A stretch of 64,000 nucleotides of DNA, from NCBI RefSeq assembly GCF_011745365.1, contig NW_024468912.1, forward strand, positions 3,224,001 to 3,288,000, read 5' to 3'. The position numbers and the translations under genes are program-made. Source of the stretch: Cryphonectria parasitica EP155. Lineage: Eukaryota; Ascomycota; Sordariomycetes; Diaporthales; Cryphonectriaceae. Numbering within the stretch: position 1 is the first letter of the stretch; each line of letters opens with the position of its first letter. The notes beneath the pieces are model-generated. The model was not told where the DNA came from and did not search any database. It was given only the letters and a program-made list of their open reading frames with translations. This document shows positions 23,679-36,878 of the stretch, one piece after another.

Positions 23679-24730
23679 GGAAGGAAGCAGTAACCTTGGA
23701 AGTCGGCAGCGCAGCAGCCCTCGACAGCACGGTAGCTCACAGCTGAACACAGCAAACACTCAAGATATTGACCCGAGTCGAGACAGCAGATGACTAATGG
23801 CTGAAGACATATCTCAGAGGGGCTTAGAATGGCGCTCGACAAGACCAAGGTTGCAATGAGTGAATGTTATTCATTCGAACGCTGCGGCAGTGAGGGCCAG
23901 GCAGCAAGGCGCAGACCGTTTGTTGGACGAGGCTTTGCCCGGACCTCAGGTGCTGTGGACGGAAACTTGGCCCACAATACTCCTACTGTACGCATTACCG
24001 CTGAGGAAGTGTGCTGTGGATCCTCTTGGAGTGATAACAAGCCCAACCCCCCAGGAGCCAGGATTCCATTCGGGACCACTAATCTGACCACATTAAGCGC
24101 GCTCTTGCTCTGCTGTGACGCCTAGTGGCGGCGGTAGCATCTCTTTCGCTCAGATGAATTCCTTTTTGAGATCACCAACAACTGAAGTTATATATAATTT
24201 CATGAATAGTTCGCAAGTCTTATTCCTGTGAGTCTTGGTCAAGCAAATTGTCTTGGAAATCCTCGAAGGATGTCTCGCATTGACACTCGCACTGGCTATT
24301 CTGTCTCATACTAAAACCAATATTCTTAGAAGAGAACTTCCACGTTGTAAAGTTTAGTTCGACAAAGTGATAGAGGAACACTTCAAGCAACGAAAAAAGA
24401 CAAAATCTCAAGATAGACTTTCTATTTTAGTATGCGCCTTCTTACGATTTACCAACTCCTCTTTGCTGTATACTTTCATGAATTTATGTTGGGACACATC
24501 AGGCCTACTGGCCCAGCCCATCATGCATGGGGCCGGCGGTTAACACGGCCTGTCCCCACTTGAAATGTGTGTGTGTATATATATATATATATCCATATGT
24601 ACATATATTCTCTTTCCCTCTCTCTTATTCTTGTCGTGCTCTCTTCCCTCATCTCACTCTTTAAACACAAATACACCGACCAGCTTGGTCTTTACGTTCC
24701 AAGGTTATTCTTATATTTTTCCCGACCGTC
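23679..24730. promoter_or_regulatory. Divergent spacer between NLR (-) and kinase-like gene (+)
   Basis: This 1.05-kb AT-leaning region separates two divergent start codons. It holds a mixed (TG)n(TA)n microsatellite at about 24566-24592 and a short imperfect palindrome GCCCATCATGCATGGGGC near 24518. The frame 23829-24125 (+) has no recognisable content. Promoter function is inferred from layout. Confidence 0.5.
24566..24592. repeat. (TG)n(TA)n microsatellite
   Basis: Alternating TG then TA units about 140 bp upstream of the kinase-like start codon. Likely polymorphic and easily melted. Confidence 0.9.
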
Positions 24731-26028
24731 ATGGCTGAAGAACAGCGCGCACGGCATTTGGCCAATCCCGCATCAGCACACTTGATTCAATACATTGATG
24801 ACGCTGTGAGGGATGTTCTACCAGCTGGCACTCGGCCAATAGGGATTTCTGAAAGTGGAAACTCACACTGGGTTCGGACCGCAAAGCTCGATACAGTCGA
24901 CAAGAATGGGAAAAAGACGCCATTTTTCTTGAAGGCATGTTAGTCACCTCTCCGGAAGATAGCATTGAGTTAACAAGTCATGTGGGAAAGGTCTACAATT
25001 CTGAGAAAGGCAAGGAGGCCTCTACAGCATACGAGGCTATGACCGTTTTATATGCAGCCTGGCCTGAGCTTGTACCAAAACCATTGGCGTGGGGTGCCTA
25101 CAAGTCCGAGAAGGAGGTGTACTTTCTCATGTGCCAATTCGTGGAGATATCCGGCGAGGTTCCCCGCGTTTCTGACTTCCCTGCTCTCTTGGCGAGGATG
25201 CACAAGAAGCCAGGAAGCAAGTCACCGACAGGAGAGTTTGGCTTTCGAACGTCGACCTTTGAAGGCCGAAACCCGGTGGAATTCCCTCTCACTAAAACTT
25301 GGGAGGAGACTTTGACCAGGAGCCTTATGACAGCGTTCGAGGCTGAAGAGTTGACCCAAGGACCAGACCCAGAAATGCGGAAACTACGCAAGAGTCTCTT
25401 CTCGAAAGTCATTCCGAGATTGATCAGGCCGCTTGAGGCCAAAGGGCGGAGGTTAGAGCCGACGCTTTGCCATGGTAACTTATGGGACAACAACGTGTCC
25501 AGCGATAAGATTACAGGCAAGCCCAAGGTATACAATGGGACACCAGTCTATGCACACAATGAGTGTAAGATACGGTCAAGACACCATGAATATGTGTTTG
25601 AGACTCATAACTGGGATTTACTGACTCGAGGTGCTAATTACATTCTCAATAGATGAGTTAGCACCATGGTTTGTGCGTCGACACCACATGACAGACGAAT
25701 ATGTCAAAGAGTATATCAAGCACTACGAGGTTGCAAGTCCTGCTGCGGACTTTAAAGACAGAGGCATACTATATAGCCTGTAAGTGCTGCATGTTGGAAC
25801 TGAGGGTACTCATGATCTGTCCCTGACGTAAACACCAGGCGCTTTGATATTCATGCCTCATCATTATATCCTGGAAATCTCCAGTTCCGCAAGGCGTAAG
25901 TCTAATCAATTACACTGAGAGATCTAGGTGATGTGTTCGCTAACATTCCCAGTGCGATGAGCAATATGAGTTACCTAGTGACGAAGTATCCTGAGGGTTA
26001 TGAAGGCTATGCTCGGAGCATGAAGTGA
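24731..26028 (+). CDS. Fructosamine/ketosamine-3-kinase-like protein, probable pseudokinase
   Basis: Homologue of protein-ribulosamine/fructosamine-3-kinase, which phosphorylates sugar adducts on glycated proteins. Exons are 24731-24934, 24991-25564, 25653-25779, 25839-25895 and 25953-26028; 345 residues. Landmarks: GISESGNSHW (nucleotide loop region), FFLK (ATP lysine, Lys68), YEAMTVLYAAWPELVPKPLA, CHGNLWDNN, YAHNEYELAPW and LRFDIHASSLYPGNLQFR. Active members have HGDLW and a following FD motif; here these are HGN (Asn231) and VYN (Asn250), so both catalytic/metal Asp are Asn. I infer a pseudokinase or altered activity. Intron 1 (24935-24990, 56 nt) must use a GC donor, AAG|GCATGT, because the only GT alternatives break the frame; a TTAAC branch lies inside. 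Otherwise it looks intact. It stands next to the NLR gene, divergently transcribed. Confidence 0.87.
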
Positions 26029-26963
26029 TGTAGTGGTCAATGTTCAGGCGCTTATTTAGAAGACTTTCTTTTGTCATGGTTAGTCACACTGTGCGGTAGA
26101 TGTGAGTACTATTGGTGTGTGCATATGAACTTAAATATATGGAGTTCTTATATTGAGGGTGCTGTGGTGATTTTTTTTTATGCTCATATTCCCATGCTTT
26201 CCTACATAGGTATTGGCTGGGCAAATCGAGCCCGCATTCGGGACTAAAGAGAGCACTGAAAATGCATGACCTGGAGCAAAATGAATTCAGAGTCAATGGG
26301 TTTGACAGGCACAGATTTCTGACAGCATGTCCTGCTAGCTTCTGCAGACTAAGAGACACGCAGTGCTGTTATTGATAATCTTATACAAGTCTCCTTTCAT
26401 AAATGCACCTAAGCCCTGGGCGTTCAAGGAGTTTCAGGGAAAATAATTTATTTCTATGGAATTTTGTACTTGTATCCAAGTCTATTCAAGAGACTTTGTA
26501 TACCAAATTTTTGTTGCGTTGAGCACACCCAAGTATTTCTGTTCTTTTGTCTTGCTTCAGACTCTCATGTAAAGGGACCATGATGGCAAACCTAATGAGA
26601 GATAATGCAAGTTCGGTCTCAAGCGCCCGGAGTGGGTGGACCCTGTAAGAGCTACTGGGTAGGGGTGACCAGGGGATAGGTTGGCTTGGTAGGGAGCGTC
26701 ATTGGGTTGCTCGCCCCACCTAAACGGCGCGGCTGCCACTACTGGAGCTTCGACTTCAGCCTTGAGGGCCCAAGTCAATGAACGCCAAAGGTCGTCCGTC
26801 ATTCTTTCTTTCCATTTTTCGCCCACCAACTTCGGCTTTTCCCTCCTTCATACCGTTTAGAAGCAACAATCTTTCACGCGCCAGCACCATATCCGAACAA
26901 CCTCAGCCTGTCATTCTTCAGCACACAAATTCGAAGCAATAGCAAGATCAAACCCAAACCACC
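26029..26963. other. Intergenic region, no gene seen
   Basis: 3' flank of the kinase-like gene (AT-rich to about 26560) and promoter side of SSL1. No supported coding frame. Confidence 0.65.
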
Positions 26964-28648
26964 ATGATGGCCGACGACAGCGATGGCGAGTACATGAATA
27001 ACTACTCTGACGACGACCTCGACGATCACCGCGTCACCAGTGGTGCCGACCGAGACAGTGGTATCGACGCTCCGAGGCACGGCGGACGATCACAACCGAG
27101 ATCTCATGGCGGCGGTGGTGGTGGTGGCGGCAGGCACGGACGCGATCGCCGAAAGAACAACCGAACGCGCGCGGCATGGGAGGAGGGCAAGTTCACATGG
27201 GATGTCCCCGAGGATGAGGAAGGGAATGTCTCCCTGACAGCGCTACTCGAGGCTGAAAAGCGGCGCCGCCTGCTGCGCGACACGACCCCTCTACAGCGGG
27301 GCATCATACGGCACCTGGTGCTCGTGCTCGACATGTCGTTTGCGATGATGGAGAAGGACCTCTTGCCGAACCGCTTCAGGCTGATGATGAGCTACTCGGT
27401 AGAATTCGTGCGTGAATACTTTGAACAGAATCCCATCTCGCAGATGGGCATCGTCATGATGCGCCAGGGTCTTGCGAAGAGGGTGTCTGAGATGAGTGGC
27501 AACCCAGCCGTGCTCATAGACAGGTTGAGGGAGCTCGAGAAGGATAAAGAGCCTGACGGCGACCCTAGCTTGCAGAATGCGCTGGAGATGTGTCGCGGCG
27601 AGCTGTTGTACGTGGACTATTTCCCTGGTTTCCTCTCTGAGGCTAGGAATGACATGGCTGACTGGTGTTACTGTCCAGCCACGCACCTTCACACGGCACC
27701 CGTGAAGCCCTCATAGTATATGGCGCCCTCCTTTCGAGCGACCCAGGCGATATACACGATACCATCAACAATCTTGTTTCAGATCGGATACGTGTGTCTA
27801 TGGTGGGGCTCGCCGCCCAGGTGGCCATTTGTTCGGAACTCTGCTCCAGGACGAATGGAGGCAACGACAGCTGCTACTCCGTCGCCAAGGATGAGCAACA
27901 CTTCCGCGAGCTCTTACTTGAGAAAACCACACCGCCTGCCACGCTACAGGCAGAGCAGAGCAGTGCAAGCCTACTGATGATGGGTTTCCCATCTCGTACG
28001 AAAGCGGTGGCATACATAGATCCAAACCGAACCAAGCAAACAAGTAGCAAGCAGGCACAGCAGTCGAAGCCAAAGAAGGATGCGATCAGCTTCTGCGCTT
28101 GCCATCACAAGCCATGCCGCGAGGGATATCTCTGCACGCGATGCTCGACAAAAGTATGCCGTCTACCAGCCGAGTGTCCCGCCTGCGGACTGACCTTGAT
28201 CTTGTCAACCCATCTTGCCCGCTCATATCACCACCTCTTTCCTCTGCGCAATTGGGTCACCGTCCCATGGAGCGAAGCACACAAGTCGGCTGCGTGTTAT
28301 GCCTGCCTCACACCTTTCCCTCAAGTCAAGTCGAAGGACAAAGACAAGGCAAAGGGAAAGGGAAAAGGAAAAGAGAAGGATGACAAGGCAGAGAAAGTTG
28401 CAACTGTGGTAGCGGATGCGGACCAGACCAAGGACCTGGCAAAGATCAGCGAGAGCGGGAGGTACGCATGTGTCGTGTGCCACAACCACTTCTGTATTGA
28501 TTGTGACGTCTTTGCACACGAGGTGGTGCACAACTGCCCTGGCTGCCAGAGCGACACCAGGGCTGCGGCCAAGATGCAGGCAGAAGTGCAGGCGGTAGAG
28601 GCTGCTAATGGTGTTACGCATGCGAATGGAGAGATGATTGTGGACTAG
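26964..28648 (+). CDS. ssl1: TFIIH core subunit Ssl1 (p44)
   Basis: Ssl1/p44 stimulates the XPD/Rad3 helicase within TFIIH, serving transcription initiation and nucleotide excision repair. Exon 1 is 26964-27607, intron 27608-27678 (71 nt, GTACGT donor), exon 2 is 27679-28648; 537 residues. Domains: acidic, then Gly-rich N-terminus (to about 75), the Ssl1-like VWA domain (RHLVLVLDMSFAMMEKDLLP, NPISQMGIVMMRQGLA, LFHAPSHGTREALIVYGALL, IRVSMVGLAAQVAICSELC), then Cys-rich zinc modules (FCACHHKPCREGYLCTRCST, CRLPAECPACGL) and a C-terminal C4-type ring finger (YACVVCHNHFCIDCDVFAHE, HNCPGCQSD). A Lys-rich insert (KSKDKDKAKGKGKGKEKDDK) splits the ring region and accounts for much of the extra length over yeast Ssl1 (461). 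Convergent with HPPD. Confidence 0.95.
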
Positions 28649-29197
28649 ACGTTGCACAAAAAACCAGGCGTTGGGAGATTGATTGGCTGCATATTGACTC
28701 GAAGAATTGTGATATCCCATAGGAGCGACACAGAGCATCTGGATTCCGAGGCACATTTCATGAAGGCGTTGAGGGATACCAAAATCTGCCCATCAGAGAA
28801 AGGCATGGCTCTGGTTATAAATGCTGCATTTAGAGGCATTAAGGTAATATCGCAAATAATATACCATCCAAAACGTATACTAGCATACCGATTCATGCCT
28901 CTTGTTATATTGATATGAAGCTTTTCTGCTTTGAAAGCCCTTTGTATAGGTAAGAAAGACCGGAAAGCGTTATCATCGGAAGCTAATCAGTCAAACAATC
29001 AGAAAGGTTATTTCATCTCATCTCTTGGCCAGTGCATTTTGAGACGAACTTGGTCGATTCTGCAGACAAGATGAGGGACCTGTGACGTATCTTGAAGAGA
29101 TGACTCGATTCAACTATGAAATGATTCGCTTTCAGTTCCACTATAACAGTGTCATGCTGTGGCACTGCTCTCTGCTCTATCCAGACTGGTTCATGCC
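28649..29197. other. Convergent intergenic region, no gene seen
   Basis: 550 bp between the 3' ends of SSL1 and HPPD, AT-rich, consistent with two 3' UTRs. Confidence 0.7.
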
Positions 29198-31484
<2,287 letters not shown>

Positions 31485-32370
31485 ATGGCTTATCTGTCGT
31501 CTCTCAGCACCCGTGATCTAAACATATTGTAAGTTGCACCTGGCTCGCATGGCTACCAGCCACTTAACTAGATGACGCCTGCTGCAACCGTGCTGATCAC
31601 CAAAATCCAATAGGGAGAAAATTCAGGATCCAGAATTCGACCCATCCCAGACTGTGCAGGTAGATTCATCATTACCCAAGGATCCAAACGTCCAGAATAT
31701 CACCGAGTATGAGAGTATTGCAGCAGAAGAGAAGAGGATAATATTGGCGGTCCAGCAAGCCGAACTTCAGCTTGCTGGTCTGAGACCAAGGACGAACACA
31801 AACCCAGTCGACGCGTATAAGGAGTGCCTAGCAGGACTGGGTACACTGCTCTCATCAAATCCATCGTATGGTAGTGCCAGGAACAACCGGGCGCAGGCGA
31901 GCCGGCGTCTGTACGGCGATGGGATGCTGGTTGCAGGAGTTGAGCCATCCGATAACCCCTTGATCGTCGGTGGTGATAGGGATGAGAGGCTTTCTGCTGC
32001 AGGTCAGGCCTTGTCAGATCTTGAGACCTGTATATCGCTCCTTTCACCAACCAGTCCGCATGCACGCCTGTCTCCACACGCAGCGAAGACCCTGTCCCTT
32101 GCGCATACGCAGAGGGCGGCGATCTACCACCAGACATCGAAAATGCTTGCCAGAGGTGGTGAATTAGATGTTGATCCGGCCAGGAGAGAGGCGTCTTGGA
32201 AGAGGCTTGACTTTGAAGAGGCTGCATCGATGGATTTCGCTCTTGGGGGGAGGTACGGCAATGAGATTGCGAAAGGCTTGGCCGTCAGCACCAATCCAAC
32301 GGCGAAGTTGTGCGGACAGATGGTCCGAGAGGCGATGAAGAAGGAATATGGCCCGGCTTTTGGTGGATAA
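31485..32370 (+). CDS. TTC36-like tetratricopeptide protein
   Basis: Homologue of animal TTC36 (HBP21), a small TPR protein that binds Hsp70 and, in mouse, protects HPD from ubiquitin-dependent loss. Exon 1 is 31485-31528, intron 31529-31613 (85 nt, GTAAGT donor), exon 2 is 31614-32370; 266 residues. Key blocks: MAYLSSLSTRDLNILEKI, IAAEEKRIILAVQQAELQLA (first helix pair), the TPR core YGSARNNRAQASRRLYGD, LSDLETCISLLSP, TLSLAHTQRAAIYHQTSKM, LDFEEAASMDFALGG, and the family C-terminus NPTAKLCGQMVREAM. The matches NNRAQA and NPxAxLC anchor the family. A long insert between TPR helices makes it larger than human TTC36 (189). The start gives a two-base-phase exon that splices cleanly. Adjacent and divergent to HPPD. 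Confidence 0.88.
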
Positions 32371-33250
32371 TTGTGTATGAGTCGGTAACACAATTCATGA
32401 TGCGGACCAGGTGCCGCCTTTGAAAACAGTTTCGCCAGCTTCTTCCAAGAGGTGCTCAGTGAAAATCAGAAGCGGCATCCTCCCTTTCTGGCTGTCTCGA
32501 CGGGGCGAGACGACCCCAGATAACCGTCGATGCCTTCCTGCGTTGGCCAAAGAGGTCATTGTGGGGTTATAGCAGCTCAGGACTCCTTTTTGGACAGTCC
32601 AAGTCTCCTGTAGTCAACATGAGTCAGATGACAATCAGAATCATGAGCACAAATGCGAGCTTCTATAGATGACATGCCTTCGCCCTGCGTCCAACGTTTG
32701 GGACGTGGTCCTGCCTTTCTCTTTCTCTTCACGATTGATCCTCGTAGCTGCCGCAGACAGTCCAATAAAAACGGCAAAGATCGGGTCTGCGACCTTGGAG
32801 ATGATATAAGTGGGTGCAGGCATTGTTGGTGAGTTAGCTGCCTTCTTCGGGATGTTTCTTTCTCGAGATGCGGCGTTCTAGTAGGCGAAACGGGTGCTGT
32901 CACTAGAACTCGATATTGTGTTTCTGTCTCCTACAGAACGCGACAATTGTATATCTTGGTCTGTGTGATTCAATTCACACTCTCGACAACTTCCTGTACA
33001 CTCCGATAAGAAAATCGGGCTGAGGTTGGGTGAGGGGTGCTAGCTTCAGCCTCCTGCACCTTTCCACAGCTCTAAGGGAGCAGACCCACCTCCTGTCACG
33101 TGCAACTGAAGTGGTCCGTGCGCCGCGAAAATTAGCAGAGCCCACAGCTTTTTCGCTACCTACCCATCAACGCCAGCGACACTGACCTCCAATATCGCAC
33201 CCGCAACAAACTTCATTCCCACTCCCTCACGACCCGACCAGCAGTCACAA
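32371..33250. other. Intergenic region and eL27 promoter
   Basis: No gene seen. Upstream of eL27 there is a palindromic CACGTG at 33097-33102 and, directly before the start codon, CAGTCACA, which matches the Homol-D element of fission-yeast ribosomal protein promoters. Its position next to ATG makes it ambiguous. Confidence 0.5.
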
Positions 33251-34060
33251 TGAAGTTCCTCAAGGTTGGCCGTGTTGCCATCATCACCCGTGGCCGTTAT
33301 GCCGGAAAGAAGGTGAGAATTAACCGACCTCTACCACTCCGATTGTTTTGACGAAGGCGGGACGAATGCGAATCGGCACGAGGATCAATGATAGTGATTG
33401 GATCAATGCCAACGGGTCATCGGTGCATTAATTGAAGAGCTCGGGAATTTCGCAGTCCAGCATGGTCGAACGATCGTTTGTTGGGTCAGGGAAAGAAGGA
33501 GAGAGGAAACAGAAAGGCTGACATTAGCGCTTTTTTCACTTTTTCAGGTCGTGATCATCCAGCCCGTCGACACTGGCAACAAGTCGCACCCCTACGGCCA
33601 CGCCCTGGTCGCCGGTATTGAGCGCTACCCCTCCAAGATCACTCGCCGCATGTCCAAGACCCGCCAGGAGAAGCGCTCCAAGATCAAGCCCTTCGTCAAG
33701 GTCGTCAACTACAACCACCTGATGCCCACCCGCTACACCCTCGAGCTCGAGGGCCTCAAGGGCGCCCTCACCGCCGACACCTTCAAGGAGGTGTCTCAGC
33801 GTGAGGAGGCCAAGAAGACTGTCAAGAAGACCCTGGAGGAGCGATACACGAGCGGCAAGAACCGCTGGTTCTTCACCCCTCTGAGTACGTCTAGACAAAG
33901 ACCCCCTCCGAAACCTCTACCTTTTCCCCTTTTGCAGCAAGACTTTACAATAATTCGTACAAACGGCGCATTGAGGCAGTGCTGCTCTTCAGGTCTGAGG
34001 GGTTGGCAAATTTCTGTGGAAAGAGATTCGCTAACACAAAACTTTTACACAGGATTCTAA
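33251..34060 (+). CDS. rpl27: 60S ribosomal protein L27 (eL27)
   Basis: Structural protein of the large ribosomal subunit. Exon 1 runs from about 33251 to 33313, intron ends at 33547 (235 nt), exon 2 is 33548-33884, intron 33885-34052 (168 nt), exon 3 is 34053-34060; 135 residues, the family length. The KOW motif is in [20 protein letters not shown] and [10 protein letters not shown]. Further markers are [40 protein letters not shown] and the C-terminus RWFFTPLRF. The last exon holds only two codons and the stop. Codon use is strongly C-ending, as expected for a highly expressed gene. The start may be off by one base. Confidence 0.96.
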
Positions 34061-35454
34061 GCACGTTTCTTCCTTGATTTCGGTTGGGCGGGGGCGAACT
34101 GGTCTGGATGTATACAGCATCACAATACAAAAAAGAACAATCGACGGCATCGAAAGAAAAAGCTGCTGCTCTTACGACTCCCCCGATTGATCGTGACCGA
34201 AACAATCGGGTAAGCGGTCGACAACCTCATCTTTGGCGTTCTTCTATCGGGCAGGCAATTGCGTGAGGGGACCTCAAATACCACATTACGGGAAGACAAA
34301 TGTGCTCTGGGATTCGGAGAAGGGATGCCGTGCTAGCTAGGAAATCCCCGTAGTGGACAGAGAATACGACTACGGCTCCCCTGGCTGCCGCTTCATGAAA
34401 CAAAATTTTAGTTGGTCTCCATGAAGTTGGTCTCCATGAGGTTGTTTATGTGTTGTGTATCTGGAACAACCGGTAAAACGTACAACACCACTTGCCCGGC
34501 CTGGTCCTGGACGGCCCGATTCCAAAAGTAGCAAATCCTACCAAGCCATCGAGACATCCATGTTGAAGGGTACTTCATTTGTATCCCAAAGGGTCTGGTC
34601 GATGATCTGCAAGCCAAGCCGCTGTGAGATGCCGAGCAGACATGGTCGACCACACACAGTCGGAGAGCCTTGGTCCGCGAGCAGCAACGTCCTGGCCTAG
34701 GCAGAACTTTCCTATCTGCGCAATTTTTTGTTCAATCCCATCCGTTCATTGATTTTATGCGCTGAAAATCGCTCCCATAACGGGACGACCTCACATCCCA
34801 GTCGTTCAGACTGGACTTTTGAAGGGGGGAAAAGGGGCCGAGGGGCCGTATCGCTGCCCTTTTGGGTTGTCCTGACAGGCTTGTGCTACTATCTATCATC
34901 AACAGTTGGAAGACCTATCATGGAGCCAAGTCTTCAAACCCAGGTGCACAGAAAAAGCAGCCATACGTTTAACCGATCACCCACCAACAGCCACACAGCC
35001 TGATATCTCAAGTCAAAAGTACCATTGTTCAATTCAGTAGACCACTAAAAAAGCAGCGACTGTGTATCCGTTTTACAAGTCTATTTTCATTCAGTCTAGA
35101 AATCATATGCCTGTCTGGTCCGCATCAAACGTGACGCCTATGGGATGGATGCGCCGAGTAAAAAGATTCAAAAAAAATCCCTGTGCTCGCTCTATGTGCA
35201 CCGCCACAAAAGCCCTACACCAACATGCCCCCCCGAAATCATTCCAACTCAAGGAAGACCTCCAGCATCCTCCTGAAATTAGGTACGAGAAAAAATTGAG
35301 AGACGTGGCACGTGGGGGCCGTCTCAAGTATGTGCCGTCAGAATCCTCCAACAACCCCGAACGACAGCAGCTGATAAGCCGACCGTATGTCCAAACAGCC
35401 TCTTTGCTGGGATCGATCAGTTCAGCTTGCGCTCGAAGCCAAGAAAAACAATGT
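34061..35454. other. Convergent intergenic region, no gene seen
   Basis: Lies between the 3' ends of eL27 and the transporter. Frames at 34728-35003 and 35062-35823 (+) are open by chance or antisense to the transporter. Contains a 15-bp tandem duplication. Confidence 0.6.
34410..34439. repeat. 15-bp direct tandem duplication
   Basis: Two exact copies of AGTTGGTCTCCATGA abut at 34410-34424 and 34425-34439, about 350 bp past eL27. A third partial match (GGTTG) follows. Confidence 0.9.
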
Positions 35455-36878
35455 TTATACCGAGGTGCCGAAGGAGGGAACCTTGTTGGCTACTGCACTG
35501 TAAAGAGCATTGGGGTTGGGAACATAATCGGGGGCGTATTTCGGTGCCACGCCGCCAAAGAGCAGGAAGAGGAACAGCACGGAGCTGCCGATGATGATGA
35601 GCTTCCGCATGGCCGGGCGGGTCTGCCCAAGCTCGCCCCACTGGCGACCAGCCTCGCTGGCGTAACCCTTGAGAGCGTCCGCGCCGAGCTTGTAGTAGAC
35701 CATGCCGGCGAGGGCGATGCTGTATCCGAAGAACTGCAGACCGCTGACCTGGGTGCCCCAGATGAGCATGGAAGCAACGACGAGCAGGACATCCTTGAGG
35801 ACACCGCAGAGCGTGAGGACTAGGGAGGAAGTCTTGCCGATCTGTACCAATCATGTCAACGGAAATCCATCTTCGGAGCCCGACGAGGTTTGAACTTACA
35901 AGCATGACGACTGAGACGTTCAGACCGAAGGCAACCATTCCGTTGAGTAGGAACGTGAAGAGACCAACGTTGTAGACCTCGGCCATCGACACTTTAGGGA
36001 CCTCCCAGAAGAGGGCGACGACCAGGTTCATGGCCGCGCAAACAGGCGCGAAGTAATAGAGCGAGACAAGAGGGTCCATCTTGAATTCAGCACCGCTCAG
36101 AAGACGTTGCACCATGGTAAGACGGGTGGCCTCGAAGGCAACTCCGGCCATCTGGTAGATAAAGCCGAGCATGTCAAACTTGATTTCTCCGACCGAGGCG
36201 ATGATGACACCGACGACGATGGCGGAAACATTGAGGAAGGTCTTGAGGCTAGGCGACGAGACGCCCAGAGCCCAGCCGGCCAAAAGGACAGCGACGGGAG
36301 TGGTAGCCTTGAGCATCTGGATGAAGGCAACGCTGAGGTACAGGTAGGTCAGATTGCTGCAGATCAAGCTCATGCTGAACATGACTCCGATGGGGACAAT
36401 GGCGCGCAGATAGACACGTCCGGTCATCTTGACAGTCTTGCGCCCATCGAGCCACGTGGTGTAGCGGGCCAACAGCTGGGTCATGATGGTCGAGAAAATC
36501 AAGTGGTAGGTCGTCAGGATAACGGGATAGTCTGGGCAAAATGTCTCAGTCAACGGCTCGCTCCGCGCGATGTCTTTCGAGGATCGAACATACGGAACTG
36601 AAGGGTGTCGAGGACCCATTTGTTGAACAGGATGACGGAGGAACTCAAGCTGATCCAAACTCTGTGCGAATAGGGTCACAAGGTTAGCAACTTGTATGGT
36701 TGCGCACGTCGGTCGTGTACAAAAAAGAACCCCCTGGGGCAACCTACGCAACGTAGACGGCAGAAGGTATAGACGCCTTTGCAGGCTCTGGCCTCTGCAC
36801 ATCGGGATTGACAGTTGGCAGCACAGGAGCAGCCTGCTCCCTCATGACCTCGCCGGAGCTGCGCTCTTTCTCAGCCAT
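35455..36878 (-). CDS. TPT/DUF250 family nucleotide-sugar or sugar-phosphate transporter
   Basis: Multi-pass transporter of the drug/metabolite superfamily, probably in Golgi or ER membrane. Exons are 36878-36748, 36661-36594, 36531-35900 and 35841-35455; 405 residues. About ten hydrophobic helices follow a soluble N-terminus ending KASIPSAVYVAVWISLSSSV. Conserved blocks: ILFNKWVLDTLQF, YPVILTTYHLIFSTIMTQLL, GRKTVKMTGRVYLRAIVPIG, YLYLSVAFIQMLKATTPVAV, FEATRLTMVQRLLSGAEFKM, DPLVSLYYFAPVCAAMNLVV, KTSSLVLTLCGVLKDVLLVV and YSIALAGMVYYKLGA. The substrate cannot be read from sequence. Its neighbour on the far side of the gap is UDP-galactopyranose mutase, and in Aspergillus the mutase gene lies beside a UDP-galactofuranose transporter gene (glfB/ugtA), so that role is a reasonable inference. 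A yeast-like sugar-phosphate exchanger is the alternative. Confidence 0.92.

Noticed and set aside
24505..24545. Imperfect palindrome as a transposon end
   Set aside because: Too short, with no partner repeat or target-site duplication found nearby.
24731..26028. Kinase-like gene as a frameshifted pseudogene
   Set aside because: The apparent break at 24943 is resolved by a GC-AG intron with a good branch site, and all five exons then join in frame.
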